DNA of 38,298 bases from NCBI GenBank assembly GCA_964058805.1, contig CAXKVV010001043.1, positions 1 through 38,298 on the forward strand, written 5' to 3'. A model generated the notes under the pieces. That model saw only the letters and a list, made by a program, of their open reading frames with translations. It did not search any database and was not told where the DNA came from. Position 1 is the first letter of the stretch. Every line of letters begins with the position of its first letter. Position numbers and translations under genes: made by a program. This DNA is from Schoenoplectus triqueter. Taxonomy: Eukaryota; Streptophyta; Magnoliopsida; Poales; Cyperaceae. This document shows, piece by piece, positions 21,819-33,041 of this stretch.

Positions 21819-23076
21819 CACTATAAGAGAAGATCTTTCACGACGATTGTTGATCAAATTTAACAACGATTATATAACCATTAGTAAAGAGGTGTTAAGA
21901 AAAGTATTGAAAATCATTGTTAAAAATATGTTTTAAAGGGAGTGTCAGAAAGACATTTAACAATGATTTTTATTTAAAAATTGTTGTTAAAATGTATCTT
22001 AAAAATAAAAAAAATTTGTAAAAAAGTACTTTTAGCAACGATTTTTAGTTAAAATCATTGCTAAAGGTATTTCTTTAAAAAAATATTTTTTTTGTTTTTA
22101 AATTTAACTTTCTTTAAAAAGTACGAGTCAGATTGATATTGAGTCGTATTGATTAACAGTAAACAATGAATATAGAGTCATATTGATTAGATAAGAATAA
22201 ATATTATTATATATTATTCATTCAATAATTAATATGAAAAAATAATAATTATTCATCAAATGAAAAAATATTTACTGAAAAAAATACATACATCTTGCTC
22301 ATGTAATAATATGAAAACCTATACAATTTCTAAGAAAAAACAGAAAAAAAATAGAAAAAACAGAAAAAAAAACTTCAAATGGGTTTTTGAGCTTGAAAAT
22401 GAGGTTTTTTTGGCCCCGAAAATGACAGTAACGGTGTAAGCTATTAGCCTTTTAGATCTCATTGTTAGCTTTGTGTGGCTGTGTAGAACGTCTCAATCGG
22501 GGTTTCTATCAAAAGTTATGGTTGTTTGAACTTGAGATGGTCGGATTTTAATTTTTATTTCTTCTATCTCTTTTCTCTCTTCTTTCTCTCTTCTCTCTCA
22601 TCTCTCTTTTTATATATGAAAATAGATGAAAAGGGATGGATAATCCGTGGAATTTCAGTTTTTAAATCTTTATTTTTGAAACGTTGGATTGGGATTAACG
22701 AACGGTGAGATGGGCAATCTGTGGGAGCAAATGTTATTGGTGGGAGTAAAAAAACAAATGTCAAAATAAATGTCAAACCCAAAAAATAGCATAACCAAGG
22801 AACCATTGCTAAACGTAATATTTAACAACAATTCTAGACATGAAATCGTTGTTAAAGACTATGTTTAACAAGGGTTCCTTTAAGGAACCGTTGCTAAATG
22901 AATATGCTACTTTTTGATGTTATGTGAGTTTATTTTAACAATATTTTTTTTTTATTATAAACCGTTGTTAAAGAAATTCTCAATATTATAATGTTTTCAT
23001 TGAGCCATTTTAACAATGGATTTGATATATAATTGTTGTTAAATAGATGTTATCTAAGATCCTTTCTTTTGTAGTG
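21819..23076. mobile_element. Non-autonomous CACTA element 2, 1258 bp
   Basis: The left end CACTATAAGAGAAGATCTT pairs with the right end reversed, CACTACAAAAGAAAGGATCTT. It is flanked by an exact ATT/ATT 3-bp target duplication (21816-21818 and 23077-23079). Subterminal repeats are of the form TTTAACAACGATT and TTAACAATGATTTT, unlike the TAATAGCGGTTG motif of element 1. No transposase is encoded. A pyrimidine tract and TATATATG box near 22560-22620 lead into an internal block (ATAATCCGTGGAATTTC) resembling the centre of element 1. Confidence 0.92.
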
Positions 23077-23222
23077 ATTCATGTCCGATGTAGGTAAGAG
23101 AAAATGAATAAATATTAGCATGAGCAATTAAATATCGATTGCCAATCACTTGATTTAGGAATTAATATTATAATTAAGACAATTACCAACTGAACTTAAC
23201 ATTAAAAGATGTTATCTGGCCT

Positions 23223-23224
<2 letters not shown>

Positions 23225-23300
<76 letters not shown>
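23225..23300. repeat. (TA)n(GA)n compound microsatellite
   Basis: About 46 bases of TA followed by about 30 bases of GA, directly abutting the MITE end GGTTATGGTGCTTTGC. Confidence 0.92.
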
Positions 23301-23302
<2 letters not shown>

Positions 23303-24220
23303 TATGGTGCTTTGCAAAGTACAAGTGCGTTGTGTGCTTTGCGCTCTATTATTAATTTTAAGTCAAAGCTGATCGATCCAAACCGTTCAATCTAATCTTC
23401 ATATCAAAATCTATTAATAAACCAAATTTTATATATATTTTTTTAAAATTTTGCTATTTTTTCTGCTGAGGAGAAAATAACTTGATCTAAGAATTTTGGT
23501 TCATCCAAAAATGACATTTTCCCCCTATTAAAAAAACAGATGGATTTCAAAAAATATAAAATTTAGTTTACTAATAGATTTTAATATGGAGATTAGATTG
23601 AGCAGTTTGGACTATGGTGCTTTACAAAGCACAGAGGTATTGTGTGTTTTGCGCTCTATTTTTAATTTCAAGTTAGAAATAATCGATCCGAACCATTCAA
23701 TCTAATCTTCATATGAAAATTATTAGTAAACCAAATTTTATATTTTTTTTGAATTTTTTTTGCTATTTTTTCTGATGAGGAGAAAATAACTTGATCTGAT
23801 AATTCTGGTTCATCCAAAAATGACGGTTTTCCCCCTATCCAAAAAAATAGCAAATAAATTCTAAGAAAAATATAAAATTTGGGTTTAATAATAAATTTTG
23901 ATATGGATATTAGATTGAGCGATTTGGATCGATCATTTCTGACTTAAAATTAAAAATAGAGCGCAAAGCACACAACACTTTTCTGCTGAGGAAAAAATGA
24001 CTTGATCTGAGAATTCTGGTCCATCCAAAAATGATGGTTTTTCTCCCTATCCAAAAAAAATAGCAAATGGATTCCAAAAAATATAAAATTTGGTTTACTA
24101 ATAGATTTTGATATGAAGATTAGATTGAGCGGTTTGGATCAATCATTTCTGACTTAAAATTAATAATAAAGCGCAAAGCACACAACGCACTTGTACTTTA
24201 CAAAGCACCGTAGCCTAATT
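23301..24220. mobile_element. Rearranged multi-arm MITE of the A/B family
   Basis: It starts GTTATGGTGCTTTGCAAAGT and ends CAAAGCACCGTAGCCTAATT, its inverted partner. Inside, the order is left arm, loop, truncated right arm, second left arm (from about 23610), loop, right arm, loop again (from about 23979), right arm. The loop word GAGGAGAAAATAACTTGATC recurs near 23467, 23777 and, as GAGGAAAAAATGACTTGATC, 23989. This is a multimer formed by rearrangement, with no coding sequence. It shares ATGGTGCTT ends and GATCCAAACCGTTCAA words with MITE A. Confidence 0.8.
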
Positions 24221-24221
24221 C

Positions 24222-24241
24222 TATATATATATATATATATA
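24222..24241. repeat. (TA)n microsatellite at the right border of the multi-arm MITE
   Basis: About 20 bases of TA after the terminal AATTC. Confidence 0.85.
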
Positions 24242-24824
24242 ATCTTGAAATAAACGTATAATATATATTACGCTATATGATATAGTATGTTTCTAATTAT
24301 TACATTTGCTTATAGTTAATGTTCCTTAATTAATTAGCGCCATACTCGTATATATTTAATTTATATATTGCATTGCATAAATTTCAAACCATATATAATG
24401 CGGTGATCAGCTATATTATATAATTGCATTGCGGGTAGCTAGTATTTTGAATTATTTTATTAATTAAGAAGATCCTTAATCATGTTTGACATATAAACAA
24501 AGGGTCTTTTAGTTACAGGATCCTGTTTGCGTCACATGGGAGCTCATAATAGTATTATACTAAATAAATCATAAAAATGCCAACATGCAAACCACACAAA
24601 ACAAACGTACAAGGCAATATTTAAGAGCAGGGAGTAAATCTAATAAATTATAGCTGTGCAATATTTTTCCAGCGTTGCAAAGCCTTACTTTCGATAAAAC
24701 CATTATTTATTATCTATCCTTCGATCATGATGAAGTGGCAAAATCTCCTCTCTGAAGCCATGTTAATTGGAGATCCATCACTTTCACTTTAAAGGGTAGA
24801 TATTGGGCTCTCAAAGCGAAGATA

Positions 24825-24827
<3 letters not shown>
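24242..24827. promoter_or_regulatory. Upstream region of the SPEAR-like gene
   Basis: AT-rich, with no coding sequence. A transcription start cannot be fixed. This 585-bp interval is all that lies between the nearest MITE border and the pyrimidine leader, so promoter elements, if local, must be here. Confidence 0.35.

Positions 24828-24862
<35 letters not shown>
24828..24862 (+). promoter_or_regulatory. (CT)n tract in the probable 5' leader
   Basis: About 17 CT units, 109 bases before the start codon. Such tracts are common in plant 5' leaders and core promoters (GAGA/CT elements) and are length-variable. Confidence 0.6.
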
Positions 24863-24866
<4 letters not shown>

Positions 24867-24970
24867 CTTCTTGACCTCAGAAATTGAGGGTTAGGTCTAA
24901 TTAAGAGTTCACCCACCTACAATCAGAAGCAAAGATATAAAGAGGAGAAATTAAAAAATAAATAAAAAAA

Positions 24971-26642
24971 ATGGATAGGAGCAACTATGGATGGGGCAGT
25001 GGCAGTAGTAGTAGCAGTGGTAAATCTTCTAGGAAAGGGAAGAAAGACAAGCAGAGGCAACCGCAGAGGGGCCTGGGGGTAGCTCAACTGGAAAAGATCA
25101 GACTTCAAAGTGAGATGGCTGAGTACCAGCTCCCTTCAATTCAATCTCCCTTCAGTAACCTCAATATGGTATGTGCATATGTTTACCCAATTTATTTTCA
25201 AGTACTTATAATCAATTAAACTGTAATTGTTGTTTGGCTAATTAATTATATAGACAAATTGACTCTCTTAAATTCGTTTTAAGCAACACTTTCCAGTTTC
25301 TATATTTAATTTGTCGCTTTAATTGAATTGAACAGTCTGATGCAAGAGTTTCAGTACCAGTATCTTTATCGCCTTCTCAAACTTACACTGCACGAACCAC
25401 TGCTGTAAGTTCATCTAATTAGCATAGAGACGTGTCTTACTCGAGAAATATATTAGAATGTTAAAAGTTTAGAGATCTTATATAAAATCGTTATGTTGTT
25501 CTTAATTTCTGTCAATTCTTTTCACTAATTTGCTAGTTGATTTTTCTTCATGCACGTGATAATACCAGCTAATGTTTACGCGATTAGGATCCAACTAGAC
25601 TGGAAATTTTCCTCAATTTTTTCCTCTTTCATGAAATAGGATCGCCATAATTTTACTTTTGTTTCAATATTATATATATCATGATTTTCATATATAGTAT
25701 CTTGATATATACACACACACATGTTTACTGTAGCAGCTTCATATACTGAAAGACTTAATTTTAACATAAACACCGAATTTCTAATTTAGTTCACAAGAAA
25801 ATATATAACCTTGTTTTCAATCAAACTGCGCGCAGTTCAAGTGTTGACTAATATATATATATGTCATATAAGACTAAGAGGGATTCATTTCAATAATTAT
25901 GTAGTGTAAACTTCAAAAATATGTTCTATCAATTATTTTAATGCATATCTCATATGGAATTCTCTATTTTCCGTATTTTAGATGTCATTTGGAGGAGCAT
26001 TCTATAGTGAGGCCCAATCTACCTCTACAGTCAGGTGCCAATTTCATCAAATACAAATTAAACTTCAATATATGCTTCCATGTTGTGTAGAATTGCAATG
26101 CAATACAACAAAACTAACTTAATGTGCCTGTTTCAGGCCTATACTCATGCCTGCACCATGTAATATTTATCAAACCAATGTTCATGGCCATCCTTCTGTC
26201 ACGCTTCCACTATTCGAGGGAGATCGAGAGGTATGTCAAAACCCCAATATATTTACTCGAGCTTATATTTCTGCTCTATATCTCCTTAACCATCTTTCTT
26301 TGTATGCCCTATGTCATTTTTTTAATTTGTTGAAGTACACGTACGTTTACAAAAAGAAAATTAATTTTCTGAATTTTGTCGAGAGAGATATATATATCAT
26401 GTGGGGAAGCAAGATTTTAGTTGCATCCACAGTTGTTTCTAATTAATATTTGAAAAGTACTATACATATATTAACATAATAACAGAAGAATTCGAAAATT
26501 AAGGATGACTTAATGGAAATTTTAATTTAATGTTGAATAGGATTATATGCGACACTATGACGGAAGATGGTCGACGGACTCAAGAAGCCCGAACCCAAAT
26601 TCAAGTGACACCCAAGATTTGGATCTAGAGCTCAAATTGTGA
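24971..26642 (+). CDS. SPL/NZZ-TIE-SPEAR family EAR-type transcriptional adaptor (five exons, 171 aa)
   Basis: Exons 24971-25168, 25336-25404, 25982-26034, 26137-26230 and 26541-26642 join in frame at GT-AG sites into a 171-residue protein. Residues 1-32 are Gly/Ser-rich then basic (KSSRKGKKDKQRQ), a likely nuclear localisation signal. RGLGVAQLEKIRL at about 34-46 is the signature of the SPOROCYTELESS/NOZZLE and TIE/SPEAR family. The last residues, DLDLELKL, are a classic LxLxL EAR motif that in this family recruits TOPLESS corepressors. Known members bridge TCP or other transcription factors to TOPLESS and repress genes in leaf, ovule or sporocyte development. The middle (about 67-140) is Ser/Pro-rich and includes NIYQTN and SVTLPLFEGDRE. 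The ATG at 24971 is chosen because it precedes the signature in frame and follows a CT-rich leader. The exact orthologue (SPL versus SPEAR/TIE) cannot be decided without alignment. Confidence 0.88.
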
Positions 26643-27200
26643 AATTTACATGCAATTTAGATGTCATCAAAGTGTCTTTAAGTTTGTATTATAAGTTTTG
26701 CAAAAACTAGTACTTCTTGAAATTTGAGCTGCCTACATGAAACCAGTTTGGTTGCAAAAAAAAAAAAATCTTCACGATGAATTATAATCACAAAATGAAG
26801 CCAATATTTCAAGCCAAGAATTGCTTTTTAATTATATGCTCGAATTCTTTGAAAGTAGTAAGTAGTTAAAAAAAAGCTAGTGCAAGAAAAGTTATATAAT
26901 TAAAAAAACTGCTGGAGAAATAAGAGCTACATATTTAATTTAGTCTTTAATTAATAGAAGAGTATCTATATATATTCATGTATATATACACACATGAAAC
27001 TGGCGCGCTAAGATTATTTTTGTTGGAGGGATGGGATACATTCTTTCTTCACTAAGGATCACACTAAGCTCCCTTTAGCTTATTAAATTAAAAGATCTCT
27101 GTAATTATATTAAAAAAAGATCAGAATTGTTAACTATATTAATTAAGATAACAAGTACATGTATTTTCCAATATGAACATCTTCGGAAATTTAAAGTAAT
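26643..27200. other. 3' region of the SPEAR-like gene and intergenic sequence
   Basis: No further coding sequence. No canonical AATAAA is seen close to the stop; plant polyadenylation signals are often degenerate. Confidence 0.4.
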
Positions 27201-27686
27201 TGTTGGATAAAACAGATTTTGTTAGGTAATCTGTAGGCCGTGATCTTCTAGTGAACCGCTAATCATAAATTAGATTATCTTGATCTATGTTGTCGATCTT
27301 CCAGGGAGACACAACTCCGTTGATCACCAGATTCCTTTAAGATTTTTAGCGATCTTTCTCTAATCCGATGGAGCAATTGAGAGGACCGGCGCAGACAGTT
27401 TTTCATCTCTTCTGGAATTCTCTCTTGAGAAATGAAAAAGTGCCAGAAAATGGAGAATGAGAAATTTATTTCGAAAACCAACAATCTCCCTATATATAAT
27501 GGACGCCCATATCTAAGCCAGCAGTTATTTCTTAGCGTATCCATATCAGATCTAAATCTTCTCTTAACGGATTCACTGCTTAATCAGAAAATTATTTATA
27601 GTTATGTTTTCCAGAGACTAATAGTATAATTGTATTTCAAATTTTATATAATTTAGACCATCAGTTATTAGTACACATTCTACACA
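27201..27686 (-). mobile_element. Possible solo LTR of a retrotransposon
   Basis: On the minus strand the segment starts TGTGTAGAATG, contains a TATA box (TTATATATAGGG, about 27491-27502), then an A-rich leader and a more balanced-composition R/U5-like part, and ends ATCCAACA. TG...CA ends, a TATA box and about 490 bp are consistent with a Ty1-copia-type LTR. No partner LTR, primer-binding site or 5-bp target duplication was found, and the right limit is uncertain. An unrelated degraded gene leader is possible. Confidence 0.35.
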
Positions 27687-27689
27687 TTA

Positions 27690-30450
27690 AAAGTCTCACT
27701 TCTTATTACACATATTAAACCGATTAATAATACATAAGTATTTATATGCATTAATGCCCATAAGCATAGACTTGGCAAGTGACAAAATACGGTCAGATAC
27801 ATGGCTCGTTAATTTGAAAGCTGCAGCAATCATATATATATGCAAATATCGGCCAGGCAATTTGTATTTTTAGAAGAGAAACCGGAAATTAATTAAACAT
27901 GGAACCCTCTCATTTTTTTAATTGTTATCATGTTCAGGATTAGTGTGGTTGCATACACCAGATAATTGCCCAATACCTGCTTAGAAAAACACTGTAATTA
28001 GTATTGAATTAAAGCTGTGTGATGCATTATGGCACATCAAAAAATATATATGCTCTCTGATCAGTGTTTCCCATCAGATAAATTTCAATTACTGCATATT
28101 CTTCATTATAATTTTCCTCATTCTCCAGCTAGATCTTTTCAGTCCTATATACATTTTTCATTTATTTATTTTTTTGCAAAAGTTCCCCTTTTCTATGCAA
28201 ACCATGAGAAACCAGCGATCCCCATTAAACGTGTAATTAACATACAAAATTACAATGTTGACCACAAATTAAGTCAAGATATAGCTGGAGAAACACGAAA
28301 AATAAAAAAAAAAACTCAATAATCTAGAAACATGAAACTGGTAACAATGTAATAACCTCGGCTAACTGGTACGTGTAGAACATTCAACTGAATCGCATTT
28401 CAGATATTTCGGTTCACAACAAATTCATCGACGTGGTAGTACTTCAGCCTTGATCTGTTATAATTGTTGGAATATCTAAATCACTTTTAAATTTGAAAAA
28501 AGATGGTGTTGGTCTCTTTTAGGAGCTGTAAATAATGACCAAGGATTGCCAATTTGTTAAACTAGTTGCATCAAAATATGCGTGGGGTACTAATTTAATC
28601 ATTAAAACTCCTAGCTTTGGTCCCTCTACTTGCACTAAAATATTAATGTACTATTCGCTATGAGCTTCAATATATATATTTTGTACTAGATTGCAACTAC
28701 TAAAGTTTAATTTTTCCCTGTTCAGAATTAAAAAGAAATAGAATCAAATTACAGCATTTAATAACATAGCTTAATTTTGTAGCAATATTAATAAGCAAAT
28801 AAAAACTAGTTAGCTTGTTGTAATTGATGATAAACAATTAAATAACATTTAGTACAACATACATATAGGATACCAAATTAGTCGTCTTAATTTCACTATG
28901 TTTTGGTACATTATCAACTTTCATACTGTTTAAGACACAAAGTTAATGAAAAGTGCAATGCAGAATTAAAGCCAGCAGTAGCATCATTTCCATTTAACCA
29001 ACTTTCACCACTTGCTAGTTAGTTTGCACTTTCCACTCTTCGATTAATTAATTCAATTATATATATAAGAGAAATTAAGGGAAAGATTCTAAAACTTGAA
29101 GCCACGTATGAGTATGCCTGGCCATGCTTGCAAACAAAATATGCACTTGAGCAAGTTGGGGTTGTTAGTCCAGTTAATGCACAAGGAGCCACTTGCATGT
29201 AAGTCCAGTTGTTCCATATATGTACGTATCCAAAAGCCCATTTTGCCTCGTGCCCAACCTGGATAGCAACAATGTTTCTTTTCAGCTGATAACTTCTTAT
29301 GTGAGGAGCTGCACGCTGAGTTGGATGAAAATGTGCCATATCAGTGCCCTGTTGATTAAGCAATTAATTACGACTTGTTGCATCAGTGATATCAAATTTC
29401 TCATTTCTTGTTAGATTGCCCATTGTGTGTATGCACCATTTGCTATTCAATTTGTAGGCATCGACGATTTTCAAAATATAACATATGCTGTGTATATATA
29501 CGATCACAAAAATTAGTATGAACGGGATTATATGATTTCGAAAGAAGAGATGATCAGCTATCTCACAATCTAGTATTGACAAAATGTTGATTAATTTTTA
29601 TATATCGGTAAAGTATTTCATTCTTCAGGTGCTTGATATTTAATTAATTTATGTACCGAATTGGCTATATAAAGGCCAACATTTATTGTACACAACGTGG
29701 CAGCATTCCCAAGTATTCCAGCTGAGATTATTCGAACTGGTCAAATTATGACACCAAGAAGATGGAAAATTTTGTAATTAAATATTTAGTTGGGCTATGG
29801 ATTATAAGTTTATAACACCAATCGATAGTGTGTTATGCATGACACCAACCAGTACATCTGGCCTTCCTCTAGATCCTACCTGGTACAGTATACATAAACT
29901 GCATGCAAATATTTTTTTGAAGATGCTTTTTATTCTAATAAATCCAATTGGTACAACGTGCATATAGATAATGTTTTTGTTTTTTGAAAAATTAACATTG
30001 ACTTTTCCCTTTTCAAACTAAACTACATCATATATCTGTTTTGGTTACTTACATTTTTTTTTCCATCCAGATACAATGTCAACTTAGAAACTTCCATTTT
30101 ATATAAATCTAGAAATTTTAATGCTGATGCGCACATGCTTGTTATGAAATTATGATATATAGGTGGCAAAATTTTCTCTTGATCGAAGTCCAAGACATTT
30201 GGTTCAACCGTTTAAGATGAAAAGCAACCCGATCGACATAATTAACATATATATCAGACCCCAGAATTAAATCCAATGAACAAAACTAATTGATTAGGGC
30301 TACAATTAATTACTGGTATATATAATTCTTACGGATACTAAATGTTCAAGTGTAATCTAGTCATTGAGGTATAGTTAAAGTAAATATTTATCTACCAACG
30401 AAAATTGTATGGTGCAAGGACTATTCTGTTTCAATGTTACAGGTTACTCG
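27690..30450. other. Intergenic sequence, no supported gene
   Basis: No recognised gene over 2.7 kb. The minus-strand frame at 29019-29363 (114 residues) is less AT-rich than its surroundings and might be a degraded exon, but has no motif I recognise. No transposon ends could be defined. Confidence 0.45.
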
Positions 30451-30453
30451 CTA

Positions 30454-30481
30454 CCCCCCCCCCCCCCCAAAAAAAAAAAAA
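30454..30481 (+). repeat. C15/A13 homopolymer junction
   Basis: Fifteen C residues followed directly by about thirteen A residues. Runs like this are prone to slippage and sequencing error. Confidence 0.85.
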
Positions 30482-30924
30482 GAAAAAAGAAGATAACTAA
30501 ATTATATGAAACATTACATTTGTATATAATTTTGATGGACTATCAAAGATAACTAAATTACAAAAAAAATGAAACACAATTGATATATAATTTGAAGAAT
30601 ATATATTTATTAACTTCTTTCATTTTTAATTTATTTAAAGTTTCATTGTTAATATTGTCAAAATAACTCATTATCAAGTGATATGTCTCATCAAAAGAGA
30701 GGGATCAGTTGACAATGCTTATTATGACAATGTTAACAATGAGATTCTAAATAAAATTGTAAAAATAAAAATAGAAAAAGATATTATAAATATATTCTTG
30801 GGCATATAGATTGACATTTTTTTAATTTCATGCAATACAAAAAAAAAATCGATAGCCATTTAAGTTTTATGAAATTTATAATGGCTGGAATTTAATAGGT
30901 TCTTAATGAACTATCAAATTATAT

Positions 30925-31311
30925 TTAAACTAGAACTTTAACTCGGACTTCCCCGCAATAAAATAATTTTGAAATATATAATTAAAATATAAAAATTAAA
31001 TATATTCAACAAAAAATTCACATTAAGAAAATTTTGAACATATTTTTGTAATATTAAAAGTGTATATAATAATATAATATAATTAAATATGATAATCTTT
31101 AAAGAATAATACTAAAAATAGATCATATTAAGAGTTAATTTTTACCTCAAGTATATCATACCCATCTATTTTAAATGAGGAGAGTGAAAAACTATATATA
31201 AACCATTGAATTCAAGTATATGAAAAAAATTTAAACAAAATCAATAGTTGAGAAGAGTGATGATTGGTATACTTGAAAAGTTTGAAAACTTAACTTTCTT
31301 TATGTATTAAC
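30925..31311 (+). mobile_element. Helitron-like repeat, copy 1 of a tandem pair
   Basis: Begins AACTAGAACTTTAACTCGGA, with a CTAG-type end and a decayed CCCCGC box. It contains ACCTCAAGTATATCATACCC and ATCTATTTTAAATGAGGAGA, both repeated in copy 2. No coding sequence. Confidence 0.5.
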
Positions 31312-31655
31312 TAGAGCTGTAATTCGGATTTCGCTCCGACAAAATAGTTATCGTTTAAATAATTAATAATATAAAATAAGTATATTCAAAAAAATTCACA
31401 TTAAAAAATTGAACATTTTTTTTAATATTAAAGAAGTACATAATAATATAATTAATAATGAAAATCTTTAAAATATAATGCTAAAAATGGATCATGTTAA
31501 AAGTTAAATTTCACCTCAAGTATATTATACCCATCTATTTTATATGAGGAGAGAGAATAACTTCATATATACAATTAGATTCAAGTAGATGAAAAAATTT
31601 AAATAAAGTAGAGAAAAATAATAATGTGATATATTTGAGAGGCTAGAAAATATAA
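31312..31655 (+). mobile_element. Helitron-like repeat, copy 2 of a tandem pair
   Basis: Begins AACTAGAGCTGTAATTCGGA and carries ACCTCAAGTATATTATACCC and ATCTATTTTATATGAGGAGA, so it is a head-to-tail partner of 30925-31311 at a period of about 385 bp. It is clearly homologous but substantially diverged. Confidence 0.55.
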
Positions 31656-31681
31656 CACTCCATAACTGAAGTATAATTATG

Positions 31682-31699
31682 ATCCGGACCAGGCTTCAT
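31682..31699. other. 18-nt match to the HD-ZIP III miR165/166 site (antisense)
   Basis: The plus strand reads ATCCGGACCAGGCTTCAT, the exact reverse complement of the core of the HD-ZIP III sequence targeted by miR165/166. Fifteen of these bases (31685-31699) equal miR166 positions 2-16. On the minus strand this would be a target-like site with an uninterrupted seed and cleavage-site pairing. No miR166* sequence or precursor hairpin is visible nearby, and flanking bases do not continue an HD-ZIP III frame. Confidence 0.45.
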
Positions 31700-31984
31700 G
31701 CAGAGTTTCGCTTCCTTATTTTACCAGGCTAGCCACATCAACAGAACACTTCATTTTAGTGTTTTGCTTTGACATATAATTTTTGAAAGTGATATACCAA
31801 CATACTATAACATTTTACATTTTTTTTCTTTTTGCATGGAACGGGGTTAGTGTCATCAAATTATCTCTGATCATATACGAAGGACATCATGTCTTAATTC
31901 ATTGTGTTATGTATAGATATCATTGAACGAACGAGTGTATATCCGTCAGAAATCTTTCTTTTTTCAGAAAAATATACTACAAGC

Positions 31985-32062
31985 AATTATATTGGATTGG
32001 GTTTCATTTCTTGTCTACTCCAATTTATTTGGGATTAAAGGTTTTTTTGTTATTGTTGTTTA
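31985..32062 (+). mobile_element. Probable SINE 3' tail fragment (Au-like)
   Basis: TTGTCTACTCCAATTTATTTGGGATTAAAG followed by a TTG-rich end resembles the 3' end of the plant Au SINE family, whose tail ends in repeated TTG. No 5' A/B-box promoter part is recognisable. A shorter relative lies at 37486-37525. Confidence 0.4.
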
Positions 32063-32220
32063 AGAAATCGATATGCCATCTATATAAATATTAAATAACC
32101 ATGACACCATGAGGACCGGGCTGATAGAATGATTTTCCAAAAGCCCAATTGGCCATTCATTGACGACATAACTTCTAGCTTCCTTGGCACTTTTGTGTTT
32201 TGATTAGCGATCAAACAATC

Positions 32221-32221
<1 letters not shown>

Positions 32222-32243
<22 letters not shown>
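32222..32243 (+). repeat. (CTT)n microsatellite
   Basis: About seven TTC units followed by a T run. Confidence 0.85.
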
Positions 32244-32249
<6 letters not shown>

Positions 32250-32253
<4 letters not shown>

Positions 32254-33041
32254 AGCAAGCGGAATACCTACTAAATTCCATTTAACAAAAGTAATATTTA
32301 CGTGCCAAGTGGCCCCTTGCATAAATTTCGTAAACGCGCAAGTGCACCCGCTATTCAAGTATGATAACATATTATGATTTTAATTTATCATTTTAATAAT
32401 TTATTTCGTTGATCGTCATATAGAGTTTAATAAATTATATTGTGAAGACATCATTCTCCTGCGTAAAGCAGATGATTAATTATTATTATTAATACCATTG
32501 TTATTTTGCTCTTGAAACATAGATGCGAGATGTAATAATTATAAAGTGGCTGTAAGAAATCTATTCACAATAGGATATATATACACTGACAGATACTATT
32601 TAAGTGACTGCTGGAAAGGTTTCTACTTCTTTTGTAGGAAGTAGGAGGAACCACTGAACCAGTAACCGCAGCAGACTCCAGCTATTGAAAACGGCAACGT
32701 TGGTGTCAATAGAAAGGCAAACGGTCTAATTCTAACTGACAAATACCGTTGAAAGAGGCATTGATTTTCTTTGTAGCGGGAACACTAAGCACCTTCTAAA
32801 TTTAGCCAAATACCGTTGGGGCTCAACCACACCAATCAACTCTCGTTGCTTATACCTATTATAAGATGGCGCATGGCGCACGGCTCCGACTGACAGACAA
32901 GAAACAGGGGGGGGAAGACGGGATTGAAATAGAAAAAGGTAGCTAACCCCAATTGACAACATTAATTGGGAATAGTTATCAGCGTTGATGCTTCAGTGCC
33001 ATAAAAAACAACCTTGTATCAAAATCAAATCGACTTAGTCC
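32250..33041. promoter_or_regulatory. Upstream region and leader of the GLOX gene
   Basis: No gene. Possible elements are a CCAAT word near 32831-32835, a TATTATAAGA TATA-like word near 32857 and a G8 run near 32886. The position of the transcription start is not determined. Confidence 0.3.

Noticed and set aside
19567..23076. Regularly spaced repeats that might suggest a CRISPR array
   Set aside because: The repeats are subterminal CACTA motifs in both orientations with irregular spacing, in a plant genome.
31682..31720. A MIR166 gene
   Set aside because: No miR166* partner within 250 bases on either side and the base after the core differs from mature miR166; only a site-like match remains.
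32080..32370. 96-codon minus-strand frame with a poly-lysine run
   Set aside because: The lysines come from the CTT microsatellite and the following T run; no domain.
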